64,000 nt of DNA, taken from assembly GCA_019022495.1 (NCBI GenBank), contig JAFEKR010000008.1, forward strand, positions 1,674,001 to 1,738,000, read 5' to 3'. Each line of letters opens with the position of its first letter. Position 1 is the stretch's first letter. Shown one piece after another: positions 1-12,950 of this stretch. Position numbers and translations under genes: made by a program. Under the pieces are notes generated by a model. That model had not been told where the DNA came from. It was given only the letters and a program-made list of their open reading frames with translations, and did not search any database. This stretch comes from Epichloe hybrida. Lineage: Eukaryota > Ascomycota > Sordariomycetes > Hypocreales > Clavicipitaceae.

Positions 1-3000
1 GTCCCCTCTGTCCCCTCTGTCCCCTCTGTCCAACCCAAGCTTTCGGCAATGGGATAGATTCAAAACTATGAGATCGGTTGTGGCTGCCGTCAGGGCCAAG
101 ACATTAAACGACCCCAGAGGAGAACGCCGACAATTCGGGCTGCATTCGCCCGGCTTCCACATCTCCAACGGTCAGGAATGCCACTGCTGCTCTCATCGGA
201 GGCACGGTCTCAACCAATTGCAATGGTACCAATGCAACTAGATACGGGGCCATGAAGGAATATGTCGTGAACCCTGACGGTTGCGCTCGCAGATGGCTCA
301 GTCATAAAAACGCGCAACCGACCTCGCAAGAATTCCCCTGGATATAACCTGGATGGTCTCTTCACCGGGGGTCAGAGGGTCCACTGGGCATCATTACTGA
401 GATTACCGTCAAATCGGCCATTGTACCATCCAGTCACAGTGTTGCTTCCATCACCTTTAACAGTATTCGACATGCCGCCGGCGCTGCCTCCAGAATGGTT
501 CGATCCGGGGTGCCAGTGGCTGCTGTGGATGGAGCTCATGGACGAAGTGCAAATGGGAACAATCAACAATCATGCAAGAGCAAAAATGCTAGTGTGCTGG
601 AGAGTCGGGAACGTCTATAAACATTTATAAAAAGCTCAGGTATCTCCCAACAGCAGGATCTCTGGCCTGTTGGCTGGTCAGGCTGGTAGGTTTAATTCTG
701 AATACTTCGTCCGCCAAGCGAGTTTCATTACATTCGTTCTAACGGGCTGGGAAGAGAACATTGAGGACGAGGAAACAAAACTCCAAGAAGCTCAATGAGT
801 CCTCTCTCTGCAGGATACCAAGAGCCGGCACATCTACTTTTCTAGAATTCGTATGACCGAGCACTGCGTTACACGAGACATGATCAAGGTTATAAATCGG
901 GTGGCACACTTTGTTGGTTCCTGAAGAGGCACGATTGCTTCGTTGTTGGCGTGGAAGCATGGAGTACCCAATTTAGATCAGACAAGAAAATAACAAGGGA
1001 AAATTCTTGTTCTTTGGACCATTTGGAACGTCGGCTGCAAGGACCGCCAAGTTTGCCCTTCGCTTTCGTTCCATCTTACTTATCAACACGCTTCTCCGTT
1101 TCACAGAACTTATCACACCATATCGTATCTCGGCTAAAATCGTTATGATAGTTGCTAAATGATATCGGCTAAAGAGTTCGACTCAATAATTATTTTTCTT
1201 CCTTTTCTGCCGAGTAGAAGACCCTTGGTGCCTGGATTTGCCACGATCTTGAAGGATACTATGCGCATTGTGCACACGCCGGGGTCTGTTCCCCATGTAT
1301 GGGAACCCGTACGCTCATTTGGATGGCAGAACCAGGATGCCACAGCATCATTCGTCCATCCGTGTTGACTTGATGCATTGGGTCCATTTCCGCCTGGCAT
1401 GAAATGCCTTCGCAAAGGGACTCTTTTTGGCCCTTCGTAACTTCAACTTCCAGCAGGCTGAACATCGTTCCCACGCCCGAGACTGCGCATGATCCGTCGT
1501 TATTGCGCCTCTCTCGCCAACTAGGTGATGGAGCGCATACTCCATAATGCCAAAGAAGAAAAAAAGCAATCATATTATCCACTTGCAGCCATCTTTTTCA
1601 ACGTCGCCCCTGTCAACCACACGAACGAACGGTCTGTTGTTGTGTTGGTGTACACACACTGTACATCCCGACCCCTGGCCTTTGACGCCTTTTCAACTTG
1701 TCAGTGCCGACGTTCAAAAGCCTCATGGCGCTCAGAGCGAGCCGCGTGCGGGTCATGATGGCCGTGGTTGTGAAAAGTGCGCCAGACCTTTGTGTGCCAG
1801 CTCACAGTAAAAGACAGGGCAGGACGTGCCATCCTGCCATCCTGCCAGCCTGCTCAAGCAATCTAGAAATCTCGGGGCCACTTGCTGGCCGCCTCGGTAA
1901 TTTCTGCCGATCACTTTAGGGCCATGCCCAATCAGCTCATCACTACTCCTTTCCGACGACGTCTTTCAGGCTCCTTTCCCTTTGGTTTCTTCGTGGCGTG
2001 GTGGAACTGACAAGTGGCAGGGCAAACAGCTTCGAGTGGTTATGATTTTGGAACAAGGACATCTCAAGAACATCTTCAGTAAGCGAGGCAACCGAGGTTA
2101 CGACGGGTTAGTATGTGCGGGACTGTTCCTGTTTTGTTCATCAAGACATTGATTGTGCTGTCTTGGTGTGAATTCTTTGGGTCGACCACAACTGTGTCCC
2201 ATGGCTTGTTCTCTATCCATATCAAGTGAGGCTCAAGTACTCCCTCCGTATGCACTCATCACTCACCAGTGACCACTCACGCTCAGGAGCTTGTGACGCG
2301 TTACACTCGGTAAACCTGATGCAGCCTCAATAATACAACGTTTTGACTTGAGCTCGAGCGAGAATGCTGGGACGGGCTGCCAGTTAGTTTAAAGCCATCA
2401 TAATTTGATTCAAGATTGCGTGATGCCTGCTTGATGGATCGAAGCTGTTAAAAGAAAGCTGGTAAGATGATGATGGATTGGCACTAGCGTCATCAGTGCT
2501 ATGCCTAAATCGGGTGGGCCAGCCTTTCTGGCAAGAGACATCCTGAAGGACGCCTCCTCTCATTTCTCGGCAATATCCAAACCGACCGAAAAGGATGGTC
2601 ACGATGTCGGTACTAACCGTCCCTCTGCTTCGGCCCAAGCTTCCCCAAAATACGAAAGGAGAAGCGAAGCGCAAATGCCACCATGCGCCGGGGACGTGCG
2701 TGGTGAGTGGTGAGGATCTGCACGGTGTCATGGATGATGGACGGGCTGTTTTGTGGATATTGGATTCGGTGTATCAGCTTGGCGCAAGCCTCGCGGCTAG
2801 GCTAAACCATGTATATTTATTACAAGGATACTTCGCTCATTCATTTTGCAGTACCCCGTACTCTGCACATACACAGCATCTCGTTCGGAGATGGCACGAT
2901 TCCATGGCAGAAGGTGAGTGTTGACGGTGGAAATCGGCTGAAGGGTAAGAAAAAGTTGCTGATCGGGTAGAGGAACACCTTTCAAGCAGAGTAAAACAGG

Positions 3001-4775
3001 TCTCTCGTTCAAACGCCGTCAGCGTGGCTGTACAACTTTACGCCATCCGATTAGTGTCAGAAGTCATCATAGTACATGTACCCTCGTACTCGGCAAGTTT
3101 GATGCCTCGGCGATAAGTGATCGACCAGATTGTGCCCCTGCGGATGTACTTCGTACATAGAGCAATGGCGATGGCACGCGGTGAACGGGTCCAGGAGAAA
3201 ATGGCAATGCTGGTTGTTGGGTTTTATTTAGCTTCCCGCTATGTGGTCCTTGGGTGTAGCCCCGGAGATCAGCAATTCGTACTCCGTAAGCTTACATACT
3301 CTGCGTGTGATAGTACGGAGTATTACGGTTTGAAGAAGACCAGGGGGTCCTTTGGCAAGCGAGTGGTCTCCGCCGCAAGCAAAAGGTTGCAACGTACGGA
3401 AGTATACAATACCGAAAATCCACAACTTCAAAGGAAGCGAAATTGTGCTTCTCAGCCCATCACACTTGTACATGCGCCTGGAACTTTCTTGACGAGTTCT
3501 GCGGCCGTTGAAGCAAGCCACGCCCATCCAGTCCATCTGCCGCAGTCTGCTGCCCTGTCTCATAAACAGAAAGCGTATGGCGTATGGCGTATGGCGTATG
3601 GCGTATGGCGTATGGTTCAAATTAGGACCAGAACCATGCCGTGAGTATGTATGCTCTCTTGCCTCCGCTTCAGCTCCCCGTCCGGTCCGCCGTTGGGGAT
3701 GCAATCCCGAGCGCCACAGCAATCCATTGAAGATGATGCTCTAGCCATCACTAGTTAGTTCTCGGCTCCCCTGAGCGCTTGGACCCGCGGCTCGTTGACC
3801 CGTGGGCTTGTTGGGGGCCCATCGTCATCCATTGGCCGGTGGACGACTGCTACTAGTTGCTCTCTCGTGGCTGGTCAAGATCCTTGTTGTGTCCTTGGTG
3901 GGCCGTGTATGGAGTAAGATCAGATGCGTTCACGGTTAATGCTATGTACATTATGTTGTACATGTAGAGTTAGCGAGGATCATGGGCCGGAGACTTGTTG
4001 AAATGTGAAACAGGACGGGAGACGCCTTGGGTGGGTGGAAACGGGTGGAAACGGGTGGAAACGTCGCCACGTACATACGGAGTAGAATAAAATCATGCAA
4101 GACAGCGAAAAAGTACGTGTGTAAACGTAAACGTGTGTACAGTGGGTGTATCACAAGCCGGGGAAGGCACGGCTTGGCGTTCTTGCACTCGTGCTTTGTG
4201 CTCCAAGTCAGGGATGTCCAGGGGAAAGTAATAACAATACATCAAGAGGGCATCGCCCATGCGATCATCTTGGATGATTTACATGTGCTGTCGAATGTCT
4301 TGTCGAATTACGTTGAAGCGACATGGATTCGTCGGCTGCTCTTCCCGGCCTCGTCGTTGTCTCCTTTTTGCTGCCTTTGCTGCAACTCTCCAGTGGAAAA
4401 AATCCCCGCAATAGTAGCTCGGGTACGTACCCACCGCCCCTGCCATCCCTTCTTCCCCCCATTACTAAGGCACGGGATTTTATTCCATCTCGTGTGTTTT
4501 ATATTCGAGTCTTCTAATCGTTCACATGCAGCTCTGTTTTTCTTCCGCTCGGCAAGCCATATCTGCGCCCCCTAATCGCGAGAGCCGAAAAAACCCGTCC
4601 ACCCACAGTCGGCTGGACAAGCGAGCCGGGGTTGAGGAACAAGGCCTGCACACACCGCACGCAGGAACCAACCAGGTCCAGCAATTCACCCGCAACCCCC
4701 GAAAAGGCTCCCCAACTCGCCAAGGTGGTTCAATCAACATCGTACTCCGTACACTTTTTTGGGGCTAGCCATGGC
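1..4775. other. Gene-poor left end with short tandem repeats
   Basis: I find no open frame here that I recognise or that can be joined into a plausible spliced gene on either strand; the longest frames (up to 175 codons near 3117-3644) look like chance frames with low-complexity content. The stretch does hold tandem repeats: a 10-mer (gtcccctct-type) three times at 1-30, cgtatgg six times at 3574-3615, and gggtggaaac three times at 4033-4062. Several copies of a GTACTCCGTA-like motif also occur (about 2851, 3278-3324, 4065-4085, 4740-4752). The right end is the downstream flank of the SSU1-like gene. Confidence 0.5.
3574..3615. repeat. Tandem 7-bp repeat (cgtatgg x6)
   Basis: Six perfect head-to-tail copies of cgtatgg can be read directly. 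The array lies in gene-free DNA, so it is best seen as a microsatellite; no coding role is visible. Confidence 0.9.
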
Positions 4776-6544
4776 TCACAGATGCAACCAGGGATGGCCA
4801 TCCCATGAGGGTTCTCTCCCTCTCCGCATTGATTGTCCCGTTTCGCCTGGCCTAGGGCAGATGAGAAGCTTTCTCGACCTGGATTCTCCGACGGACAACA
4901 CCTTTTCAGACTGTTGCGGCTCCAGCTTCCTGCTGTTATCAGCACCAAGCATCACGTCCGCTACCATGGCCGACACGACCTCACCCGTCGACTTTTCTCG
5001 GAGATCATTGACACACGTGGCGAGGAGCATGTCCCCCTTGAGAACCATGTGCAACGTTCTGCTGGCAACCATGATCCAAAGCAGAAGTACAGACAGGGAA
5101 GTAATCTCTTGCCAGATGCGTCAGCAATTGGGACAGGACCAGACCAGAAGCAGGGATGACTCACTGTTGAAGCCACTTTGAAGAATGTACTGTCAAGATT
5201 GACGGCCAGCATACTACCGCAAGTCGCCCAAACACCAAGAGGGAAAGTAAACCCCCACCAGCCCATGTTGAAGGGGAAATGTCGAATCGTCGCCAGACTG
5301 ATGAGGGCGAAGCACACCCATACGAGAGCGAACCCCCACATGATCATGCCGGTGAACACGCCGAGGATGTACAGAGCTTCGGCGCCACGCGCGACGTCTA
5401 CCCCAGCGGCTTTGAAGACTTGGGTCTGTGGCAAAAGCTTCACGGCAACTTTGCCCAGCTGCTGGATGCCAAAGCCGCCTTGTCCGAGGGGCCCAACAGG
5501 TAGAAAGACGGACACAATCACTTCCTTGGGTGGAAGGGAGTGAACAGTCAAGCGGTGAAAGTACAGCGCAAGGACGCAAGCAGACATGCATTCACCGATG
5601 CCCCAGAGAACGTACGACACCACGAGAGTGGTAAGCGCGTGGCCATGATCGGGAAGCGCCTCGGCAACAATGCCACCCGTGGCAGCTGCAACAACAGCGG
5701 GGACGATGGGAAGCAGCAGTGCGGCGGTGGTGCTGCTTAGACCTGGTTTATGGCGATGCATGACTATGAAGGGCATGCTGATGGCTGTGGCCATGGAGAG
5801 AAGAACATCAATCCACCAGAAGGTCCAGGCGAGGTAGACGAGCCAGTCTCCCCGGTCTTGGCAGCAGAAAATCATCATGCTGATGATGGCTGCGAGACAG
5901 AAGGCCAGTTAGTCGCCATGCTCCTGAAGAGATGTGATGGAAGAGCGATACTCACTTGCGAACCCCATTGGGAAGCAGCCGAGAAACAAAGATTGTGCTG
6001 GATGCGATATCATGGCCCACCATATCTTGGGATACACGGTATACCGTGCGATGGAAAGACACAGGAAGACGGTGAACAGCAGTATGTTAAGTCCGAAGAA
6101 GATGTAGCTGATGTACTGGAGCCACCGGGCGTTGTACGGTAAGTTGTGAAGGGTGATGGACACGATGCCTGTTCCCATGTTGACTGCGAACCATCTACCA
6201 CAAGGATTGCTGGTGTCAGCGCTGGTCCGTCCAAACCGATTGCCCCATTGAGCTGAGGCTGAAGAAAGGTGTGCGCAATCTTGCCATGCGCTGGGGCGAG
6301 AAAAGGGTCTACGAACAAAACACACGACGTACGATGGAGTAAAGTTGCGAATGATGCGCCTCCAGCCTCGCGCCTCCTCGGAGACCTTCCCGCAAGGTGC
6401 TTGACTTGCCAGGTCGGCGTCGGCATTGCGGTTGCACAGCGTGCCATTGTCAATGGTTCCAGAGTTGTTGTTGCACGTCTCCGCGTTGCCACTGGTTGTT
6501 GAGGCACATGTCGAGTTGAACATGGACGTCAGCGTCGCGGCCAT
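4776..6544 (-). CDS. SSU1: Sulfite efflux pump, SSU1-like (TDT family)
   Basis: Plasma-membrane exporter of the tellurite-resistance/dicarboxylate transporter (TDT) family, which in yeast and dermatophytes expels sulfite. Four exons on the minus strand are inferred: 6544-6333, 6194-5956, 5889-5165 and 5105-4776, giving 501 residues in one frame. All three introns have GT-AG ends (GTACGT, GTGAGT, GTGAGT donors). The family signature NFTPSWFAVNMGTGIVS is made only by joining exons 1 and 2. Further conserved parts are MGFATIISM across exons 2 and 3, and FPFNMGWWGFTFPLG near residue 345. About ten hydrophobic segments follow the N-terminal cytosolic stretch. The roughly 80 residues after the last helix are hydrophilic and weakly conserved. 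The gene diverges from the cysteine dioxygenase gene at 8205, whose product feeds sulfite formation. Malate or other dicarboxylate transport is the main alternative, but sequence and neighbour both favour sulfite. Confidence 0.87.
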
Positions 6545-8204
6545 GGCGTCGTTCCTGTCCGTCTTGTTTCTGGTATGTAACAGTTTGCAGTCTCGCCTAC
6601 TACTGGGCCTTGTTGTTCACGGTTCCACCCCGAACTTGTTCTCGGTCGCTTCCATACATGGGGCATATGAAGAGGAAAGATGTCCGCGGCCTTGACCAAG
6701 ACTCCTTGGAGGTTCAAGGGCACTGAGGGCAGTGAGGGAAAACAAATCACTCCGTCAATGCATACGGAAGTGGGCGAAACCCCGAGCGCGCGAATGAAAC
6801 CGAGAAATCTCCATTTCGCCGCCGGCATCTCTTGGTAACTAAAATGAGATACCAAACGGACCGCCCTGATGTATAATAAACAGAAGTGGAAAATATCAAG
6901 AAATGCCGGTCTGCCTTGCTTCTGGCCCCAATGGGAAACTCCTCCCCCCAGCCAGAATAAAGAGTCAGTACCATTGTTCAGAGTCTACGATGGCAAATGC
7001 TCTGGATTGAAACATTCTAGGAGATTTAATTACGGATGCAACTCTTCAGTCAGCAATTATTAGGTTGAACAACCGACGCTGCCAAGCGCCTGTTTCTGCG
7101 TGGAGTAATGAGACTTGCGCAGCCCGTGCGTGAATTGTGTGAGGAGTACGGACTTCGGAGTAATGTGCACAGTGTGGGGACTCGGGAGCATTCGTTTACC
7201 CTTCTTCTCCCACGGGCCACGGCACGGCTATCGGCGGTCGGCATTCTCAATCAGACCACTTGTCGTGCGTGGATCGATAATCCATGATACAACTTGGAAG
7301 GGGTCACTTGACTCACTTCACTTGTATTCCTGCCGCTTCAGTCGGCGCTTGGTGCCAAACCCCGATCGTCCCCGTCCTACACGTATTATTGCTGTGTCGC
7401 ATGAAGATGATGTCAGTCGCGATGTGAAATTCGCAGTGCAGATACAAATGCCCGCTTTTTGGAAGCAGCTTGCGAGTCATCGAAACCAGGCCGCCTTGGC
7501 CAAATTTGGCAATTTTCTACGTTCTCTTAAACAAACAGGGTAACTGGAAACCTACTTTGTCCTCCGCACGTTTCGTCATATTGTGGAAACTCCCTCACTG
7601 GACACCTGCAAAATAATGCAATTTGATCGCTAAAATTCTCCCTTCTCGGTACTCCGTAGTACTCCGTAGGTTCCGCAGGTTTCTGTAGGATCCGTAGGAT
7701 TCTGTGCTTTGCTTTTGGGCCCTTTCTCCCGCCCGGCTATTATGTGTATGTACGCCTGGCCACTGCACATCTGTGGTTCGTCGGCAAAGCATTTTCCAAC
7801 GCTTGCTTGCTGCTGGCGGGGGTTGTCCACTTTTCGCGTCCAATGACCAACCATGTCGCACCATCTTGCCGCAATATCTCCCTCAGGGTCCGCCTGTCCC
7901 GATTGAAGCCATTCAGCACTTTGCCCCAGTCGCTGGTGGTCTGACGAAAATATCTTGGCGAAGAGACCCACCGTCTATGCCGGCAATACTATCCACCGAC
8001 GCGGCGTAGCACTCAGGTGACCCAGCCGGTGCTATTCTCCCCCTCTTGTCCACCGATAAGGCGGTATCGTCGTCGTCGTCGCTGCGTTGTCCTTTTCTTT
8101 GTGTGCACCAACAAGGTACATTACTCTCAAGTTTGATACTATACCTTGCCTCAGTACAAGACATTACATACATCTTCCTTGCAACCTTGACAAGCAACTC
8201 CATC
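6545..8204. promoter_or_regulatory. Shared divergent promoter region of SSU1-like and CDO1 genes
   Basis: This 1.66-kb spacer separates the two start codons and has no convincing coding frame. Atgatgtcag at 7407-7416 differs at one position from the Cys-3/MetR consensus ATGRYRYCAT known from sulfur regulation in Neurospora and Aspergillus; one near match in this length can occur by chance. Two adjacent copies of actccgta lie near 7650-7668, with more degenerate ccgtagg copies after them. Co-regulation of the pair is inference from the arrangement. Confidence 0.5.
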
Positions 8205-9009
8205 ATGGCTGTCGACGTCATTTCAAGTGCCCTGCCAATCAGCAGCACCAAGGCTGCTCTCGGGTTCCCGCAGACCGACAAGTTCGAACAGCTTGTGCAG
8301 GCCATGAAGAAGGCTCTTGGTCCCTCGTCTGGCTTGACCTCGGATGATGTAGACGTTGACTTGTTGAGCGACTTGATGAGAAGCTATGACAGCAACCCCA
8401 TGGAATGGGGCAAGTATGCATTTGGGGACGCCAGTCGTGGGTATACCCGTAACCTTGTTGATGAGGGTAACGGCAAGAGCAACTTGGTCAGTCGTCCACC
8501 GTCAAGCAGACAATACGCTCTCTGTTCTCGCAACGCATGTAACTGATGCATGTCTTGCATCGTCAACAGTTGGTCCTCGTATGGTCTCCCGGTAAAGGAA
8601 GCCCGATTCATGATCACGGCAATGCTCATTGCCTGATGAAGATATTGCACGGAAACCTGACGGAAACCCGCTATGCCTTCCCCGAGAAGGATGCAGAGCC
8701 AGGACCCATGAAGGTCATCTCTGAGAAAACATACCAGGAAAACGGCGTCACTTACATGGCCGATGAGCTTGGTCTTCACCGCGTTTCCAACAGAGGCAGC
8801 GACTTCGCCGTCTCGTTGCACTGTGAGCTTCTTTTCCACCGTCGAGTCCTCGCACTTCGCGGACATGCTAACCAGCAACTTTTCCAGTATACACTCCTCC
8901 CAACGTAGCTAAAGAGGGCTGCCACATCTTCGATGAGAAGACGGGCAAGAGTAGCCACGTCCCTGGTTGCAACTACTACTCAGCGTATGGTCGTCTGTTG
9001 AAGCAGTAG
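8205..9009 (+). CDS. CDO1: Cysteine dioxygenase
   Basis: Mononuclear iron cupin enzyme that oxidises L-cysteine to cysteine sulfinate with O2, in the cytosol. Exons 8205-8486, 8570-8822 and 8888-9009 give 218 residues, close to the 200 of the mammalian enzyme. Iron ligands are visible as His108 and His110 in [11 protein letters not shown] and His164 in LHRVSNRG. Cys115 and Tyr180 (in LHLYTPP) match the pair that forms the Cys-Tyr cofactor in the mammalian enzyme (Cys93, Tyr157). The last splice restores LHLYTPP exactly. Cysteine sulfinate is transaminated to beta-sulfinylpyruvate, which releases sulfite spontaneously. The divergent neighbour encodes the likely sulfite exporter, so together they form a cysteine-detoxification module. 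Confidence 0.95.
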
Positions 9010-9790
9010 ACGGGAGGATGAAGCAAAGGCGTCCAGTGCGCGGGCATCCAGGGTCGGCGTTTCTTGTTTTTTTGTTGCTTTGACATGTGCAGCGTTTGAT
9101 TTCCTTCTCGACCGTTGCATTTCGTTCGCCCACTTGAGGCGTTGAGAATTTTTGTCCTTCCTGCCGGCGCTACTTGGCAGCTGATGTGGAGCCCTGATAT
9201 GGTGTTTCGGTATAATGTGTGTTAGCGGCGTTTCTTCATGATGATAGCATGATAGCTCGGTATGCAATAAAGGCTCATTTTCGCATGGACACTTCCAGAG
9301 CCGTAGAATGCTTCCAGGTTGAAGTTGACAAGTCCAAGTGTCGTTCACGAAAAAAGTCGCTGTTATTCATACCCTTCTCATTTGGGGGGCTTCATGATTG
9401 CGTGATTGAGACTAGTCCTAAACGGGAAAGAAATAGTGGTCCGGACGGCTGTCGGATGTTAGTCGGGTGAGTATCACGTGATGGCGCGCTTCGATCGTTG
9501 GCCCATAACTAGAGGAGACGCCATTGACGAAAAACTACCCGTTGGAGAAAGCGCGCTAGTCAAAGCTAAGGCGACTTACACAACTGACTACAACTGCGAG
9601 CTGCGCGCAACATCTGAAACTTTATTTCGTCTTGAATTTTCTGGGTTTTGCAGTACATTTTGTGGGGGTTTTCTCTCCAACAGCCAAGTAACGAGAATTA
9701 CCGTGAGTGAATTTCCTTCACCAATTTCGGTGGCTGCAATAAAGTACCGAAATGACTTACGCACTTCATCTGGCGCCTCATTAGAGTATC
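9010..9790. other. Intergenic region, CDO1 to SNF2 gene
   Basis: No gene is visible. It holds the 3' flank of the cysteine dioxygenase gene and the 5' region of the next gene; frames present here have no recognisable content. Confidence 0.6.
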
Positions 9791-12700
9791 ATGCCTGCCC
9801 GCCAAAAAAGAAGCTTTCAAGATGTGGTTGATCTCACCGGCGACTACGAATCTCAGCTGCCAGCAAAGCGGCATTCGCCCGCCCAAGCGACCTCCTCGAC
9901 CGGTTTGGGCGGGTCATCTGTCTATAACTCTTCGCCCAGCGGCACGCAGGTTAACCGGCATGCAATTTCGTCAAGCCAGCCCATGAGTTCCTCTCAAACG
10001 GCAGCATACGAGAATGAGGTTTTGGACCTGACTCAGGACGATGACGGGCCGGTGAGAGAACTTTACGGTACCTTTGGTGCGTGATCTCGGTGCTAACTCT
10101 TGATGCCATTGATTTAAGAGGCCTTCTGATTAACCCTCGTTTTCCCAGATACTAAAATTGTTGGGATTCAATATTACAGGGGCGAAGCCTCTCCCGGTGA
10201 GGTTGTCCTGTGTCGGCGAGAACCTGAGAATCAAGTAAGGCGTGTCACTGTCCATTGGTTTTGTGCATGGTTCTCTAATTCGCAATCCAGTATGACAGAA
10301 ACGCCATCCGTGTGGACAACGTCATGTATCAGCAAATTGGACACTTGCCCAGAAAGATAGTTGAAAAAGTAGCACCATATGTGGTCAGTGGGACAATAAA
10401 CCACTCATAGTTACAGACGCTGATGATGACTCAGGATTCGGGAGACATCATTCTCGAAGCTTCACTGTCTGGATATAAAGGGGCTTACGATTGCCCCGTC
10501 AAACTTGCTTTCTACGGGCCAAGTAATCCGAGAGACCGCACAAGAATTGAGGACAGCCTCAAGGCTGACAAGCTCGTTAAGGCCACGGAACTGAAGCGCA
10601 CTAAGAGGGAAGCTGAAGCCCAGAGGACTACATTGGGCTTAAAAGCCGGTGGCTCGACGCATGGCTTTGGCACAAAAAGTTTCCATGAACCCGAGATATC
10701 ACTGGAGGATATTTTGAAGCACAGCCAGTCTGTCGATCTCAGCAATGGGGCTGATGCAATCAAAACATTTGCCATGGACGAGAAATACTTGTCTGAAATG
10801 CCAAGATGCGAACAACCAGCAGCTTTGACAGCAACTCTGTTGCCGTATCAACTTCAGGTATGTTTTCTGCTCCCGTCGTAAATCCAGACGTTTGTGTTGA
10901 GACAAATTCAGGGGCTGGCGTGGATGACTCTAAAGGAGAGTCCAGTCTTGCCGACAAAAGAGCTTGGCAACATTGTTCAGTTATGGAAACAGGACAGTAG
11001 AGGTTACTATTGGAATGCCGCAACAGACTATGTTAATACGTCGCCGCCACAACTATTCTCAGGAGGCATCTTGGCAGACGACATGGGACTTGGTAAGACC
11101 CTTCAAATTATCAGTTTAATACTGACGGGGGGTTCGGGAACGACGTTGATCGTTGCTCCTGTTAGCGTCATGAGCAACTGGAAACAGCAGATAGAACGCC
11201 ACGTCAAACCTGAATGCGCTCCGAGCGTTTTCATCTATCACGGAGACAAGAAAATGACCGCCAAAGAGCTGATGGAGTACGATGTGGTAATCACCAGTTA
11301 TGGCAAGCTTGCTCGCGAAAAAGATGCCAAGGTGCCCCAGGTTCTTTTGTCGAGCAGCGTTGAGTGGAGGCGTGTTGTCCTAGATGAGGGTCACATCATT
11401 CGCAACGCCAAGACAAAGGTTGCTCTGGCTGCCTGCGATATCAAAGCTAAGTCGCGATGGGTCTTGACTGGTACTCCGATGTAGGTGCTGAGCAATGCTA
11501 TACCTTTGGCCCTGATTATACTAACCATTAATCGCCAGAATCAACTCGGTGAAGGATCTGCAGTCTCTGATCAAGTTCTTGCACATCACTGGAGGAATCG
11601 AACAGCCTGAGATCTACAACACAAAGGTGACCAGAAAGTTGGCGGCCGGTGACTCTAGCGCAGAGGCAGTCTTGCAAGCACTCATGCAGGACATTTGTCT
11701 CCGGCGAAAGAAAGACATGAAGTTTGTCGATCTAAAATTACCACCAAAGAAGGAATATTTGCATCACGTCACTTTTCACCCTGAGGAGAAACGTAGATAT
11801 GATATCCTGCTGTAAGTAGACCGTGGTTTCGATCGAGGACGGACGCCGAGGCTAATAAGAACATAGTGATGAAGCTCGCGGTGCACTTGCAGAGTACCAA
11901 GCCAAGGTAGCCGAGCAGAAGGGGAAATTCCAAGGCGTCCTGGAACGACTGCTACGGCTGCGCCAGACGTAAGTTGCTTTGCCACCCTCCAGCATAAATA
12001 GATTTTGCAGCTGACAGCTTGCAAGGTGCAACCATTGGACGCTCTGTAAAAACCGGATCAATGAGCTGATGAAGCTGTTTGAAGGTCAAGATGTTGTGCC
12101 TTTAGATGAAAAAAACACGGCCTTACTACGAGAGGCTCTGCGACTCTACGTTGAGAACCAAGAGGATTGCGCTATATGTTACGACGTACCGACTGGTCCG
12201 GTTATCACGAATTGCAAGCACGTATTCTGCCGAGCTTGCATTACTAAAGCCATTCAGATCCAGCACAAATGCCCCATGTGCAGGAACGTGCTTTCCGAAG
12301 ATTGTATCTTGGAGCCCGCGCCAGAGACGGACTTTGATGAGAACTTTGACATAACAACGCAGAGTTCCAAGACTGAAGCCATGATGCAAATCGTTCGAGC
12401 AACGTTGAACAACCCCGGTTCAAAGGTGGTCATCTTCTCACAGTGGACATCATTCCTGAACATTGTTCAGAATCAGCTCGACAGCTCCGGCATCAAATAC
12501 AGCCGAGTCGATGGAAGCATGAATACGGAAAAACGCGATCGTGCCATTCGAGCACTGGACACTGACGCTGAAACACGAATCTTGCTTGCAAGCCTAGCCG
12601 TGTGCAGTGTTGGACTGAACCTCGTGTCTGCGGATACCGTTATTTTATCAGATAGCTGTACGTGTTTTCAGCCTGCCCGTCTCCTCTTTGATGTTATTTC

Positions 12701-12950
12701 CAAGTGCTGATTATTCCTAGGGTGGGCTCCCGCGATCGAGGACCAAGCCATTGACAGGGTTCATAGACTTGGACAAACCAGAGAGACAACTGTTTGGAGG
12801 CTGATTGTCGAAGGATCTGTCGAGGAGAGAGTGTTGGATATTCAAAAGCAAAAGAGACAGTTGGTCACGAAGGCATTTCAGGAAAAGGAAAAGAAAGTCA
12901 AGGCGGCCAAGGAGACGAGGATGGCAGATATTGCCAAGCTACTCTCCTAG
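9791..12950 (+). CDS. HIRAN-SNF2-RING DNA helicase/ubiquitin ligase (HLTF/Rad5-like)
   Basis: Nuclear SWI2/SNF2 ATPase with an embedded RING domain. HLTF and Rad5 polyubiquitinate PCNA and remodel stalled forks. Nine exons join in frame (9791-10076, 10149-10234, 10291-10383, 10435-10857, 10912-11480, 11539-11811, 11867-11968, 12026-12657, 12721-12950), giving 897 residues. Order: two DLT motifs near residues 13 and 80 ([16 protein letters not shown]) that resemble SUMO-interacting motifs; a HIRAN domain about 92-190; Walker A DDMGLGKT at 352-359; DEGH box at 454-457; a C3HC4 RING from Cys659 to Cys696; and a C-terminal helicase domain ending in RVHRLGQT. Rad5 itself is longer, so HLTF/SMARCA3-like is the safer label. 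The S. pombe Rrp1/Rrp2 and budding yeast Uls1 types are less likely because a HIRAN domain is present. Confidence 0.9.

Noticed and set aside
493..510. A box-B-like ggttcgatcc that might mark a tRNA gene
   Set aside because: No matching box A or cloverleaf could be drawn, and the box lacks one base of the consensus.
10384..10417. Acceptor at ttacag (10416) in the HLTF-like gene
   Set aside because: It would insert TLMMTQ into the HIRAN domain; the later acceptor at 10434 gives the expected PYV-DSGDI join.
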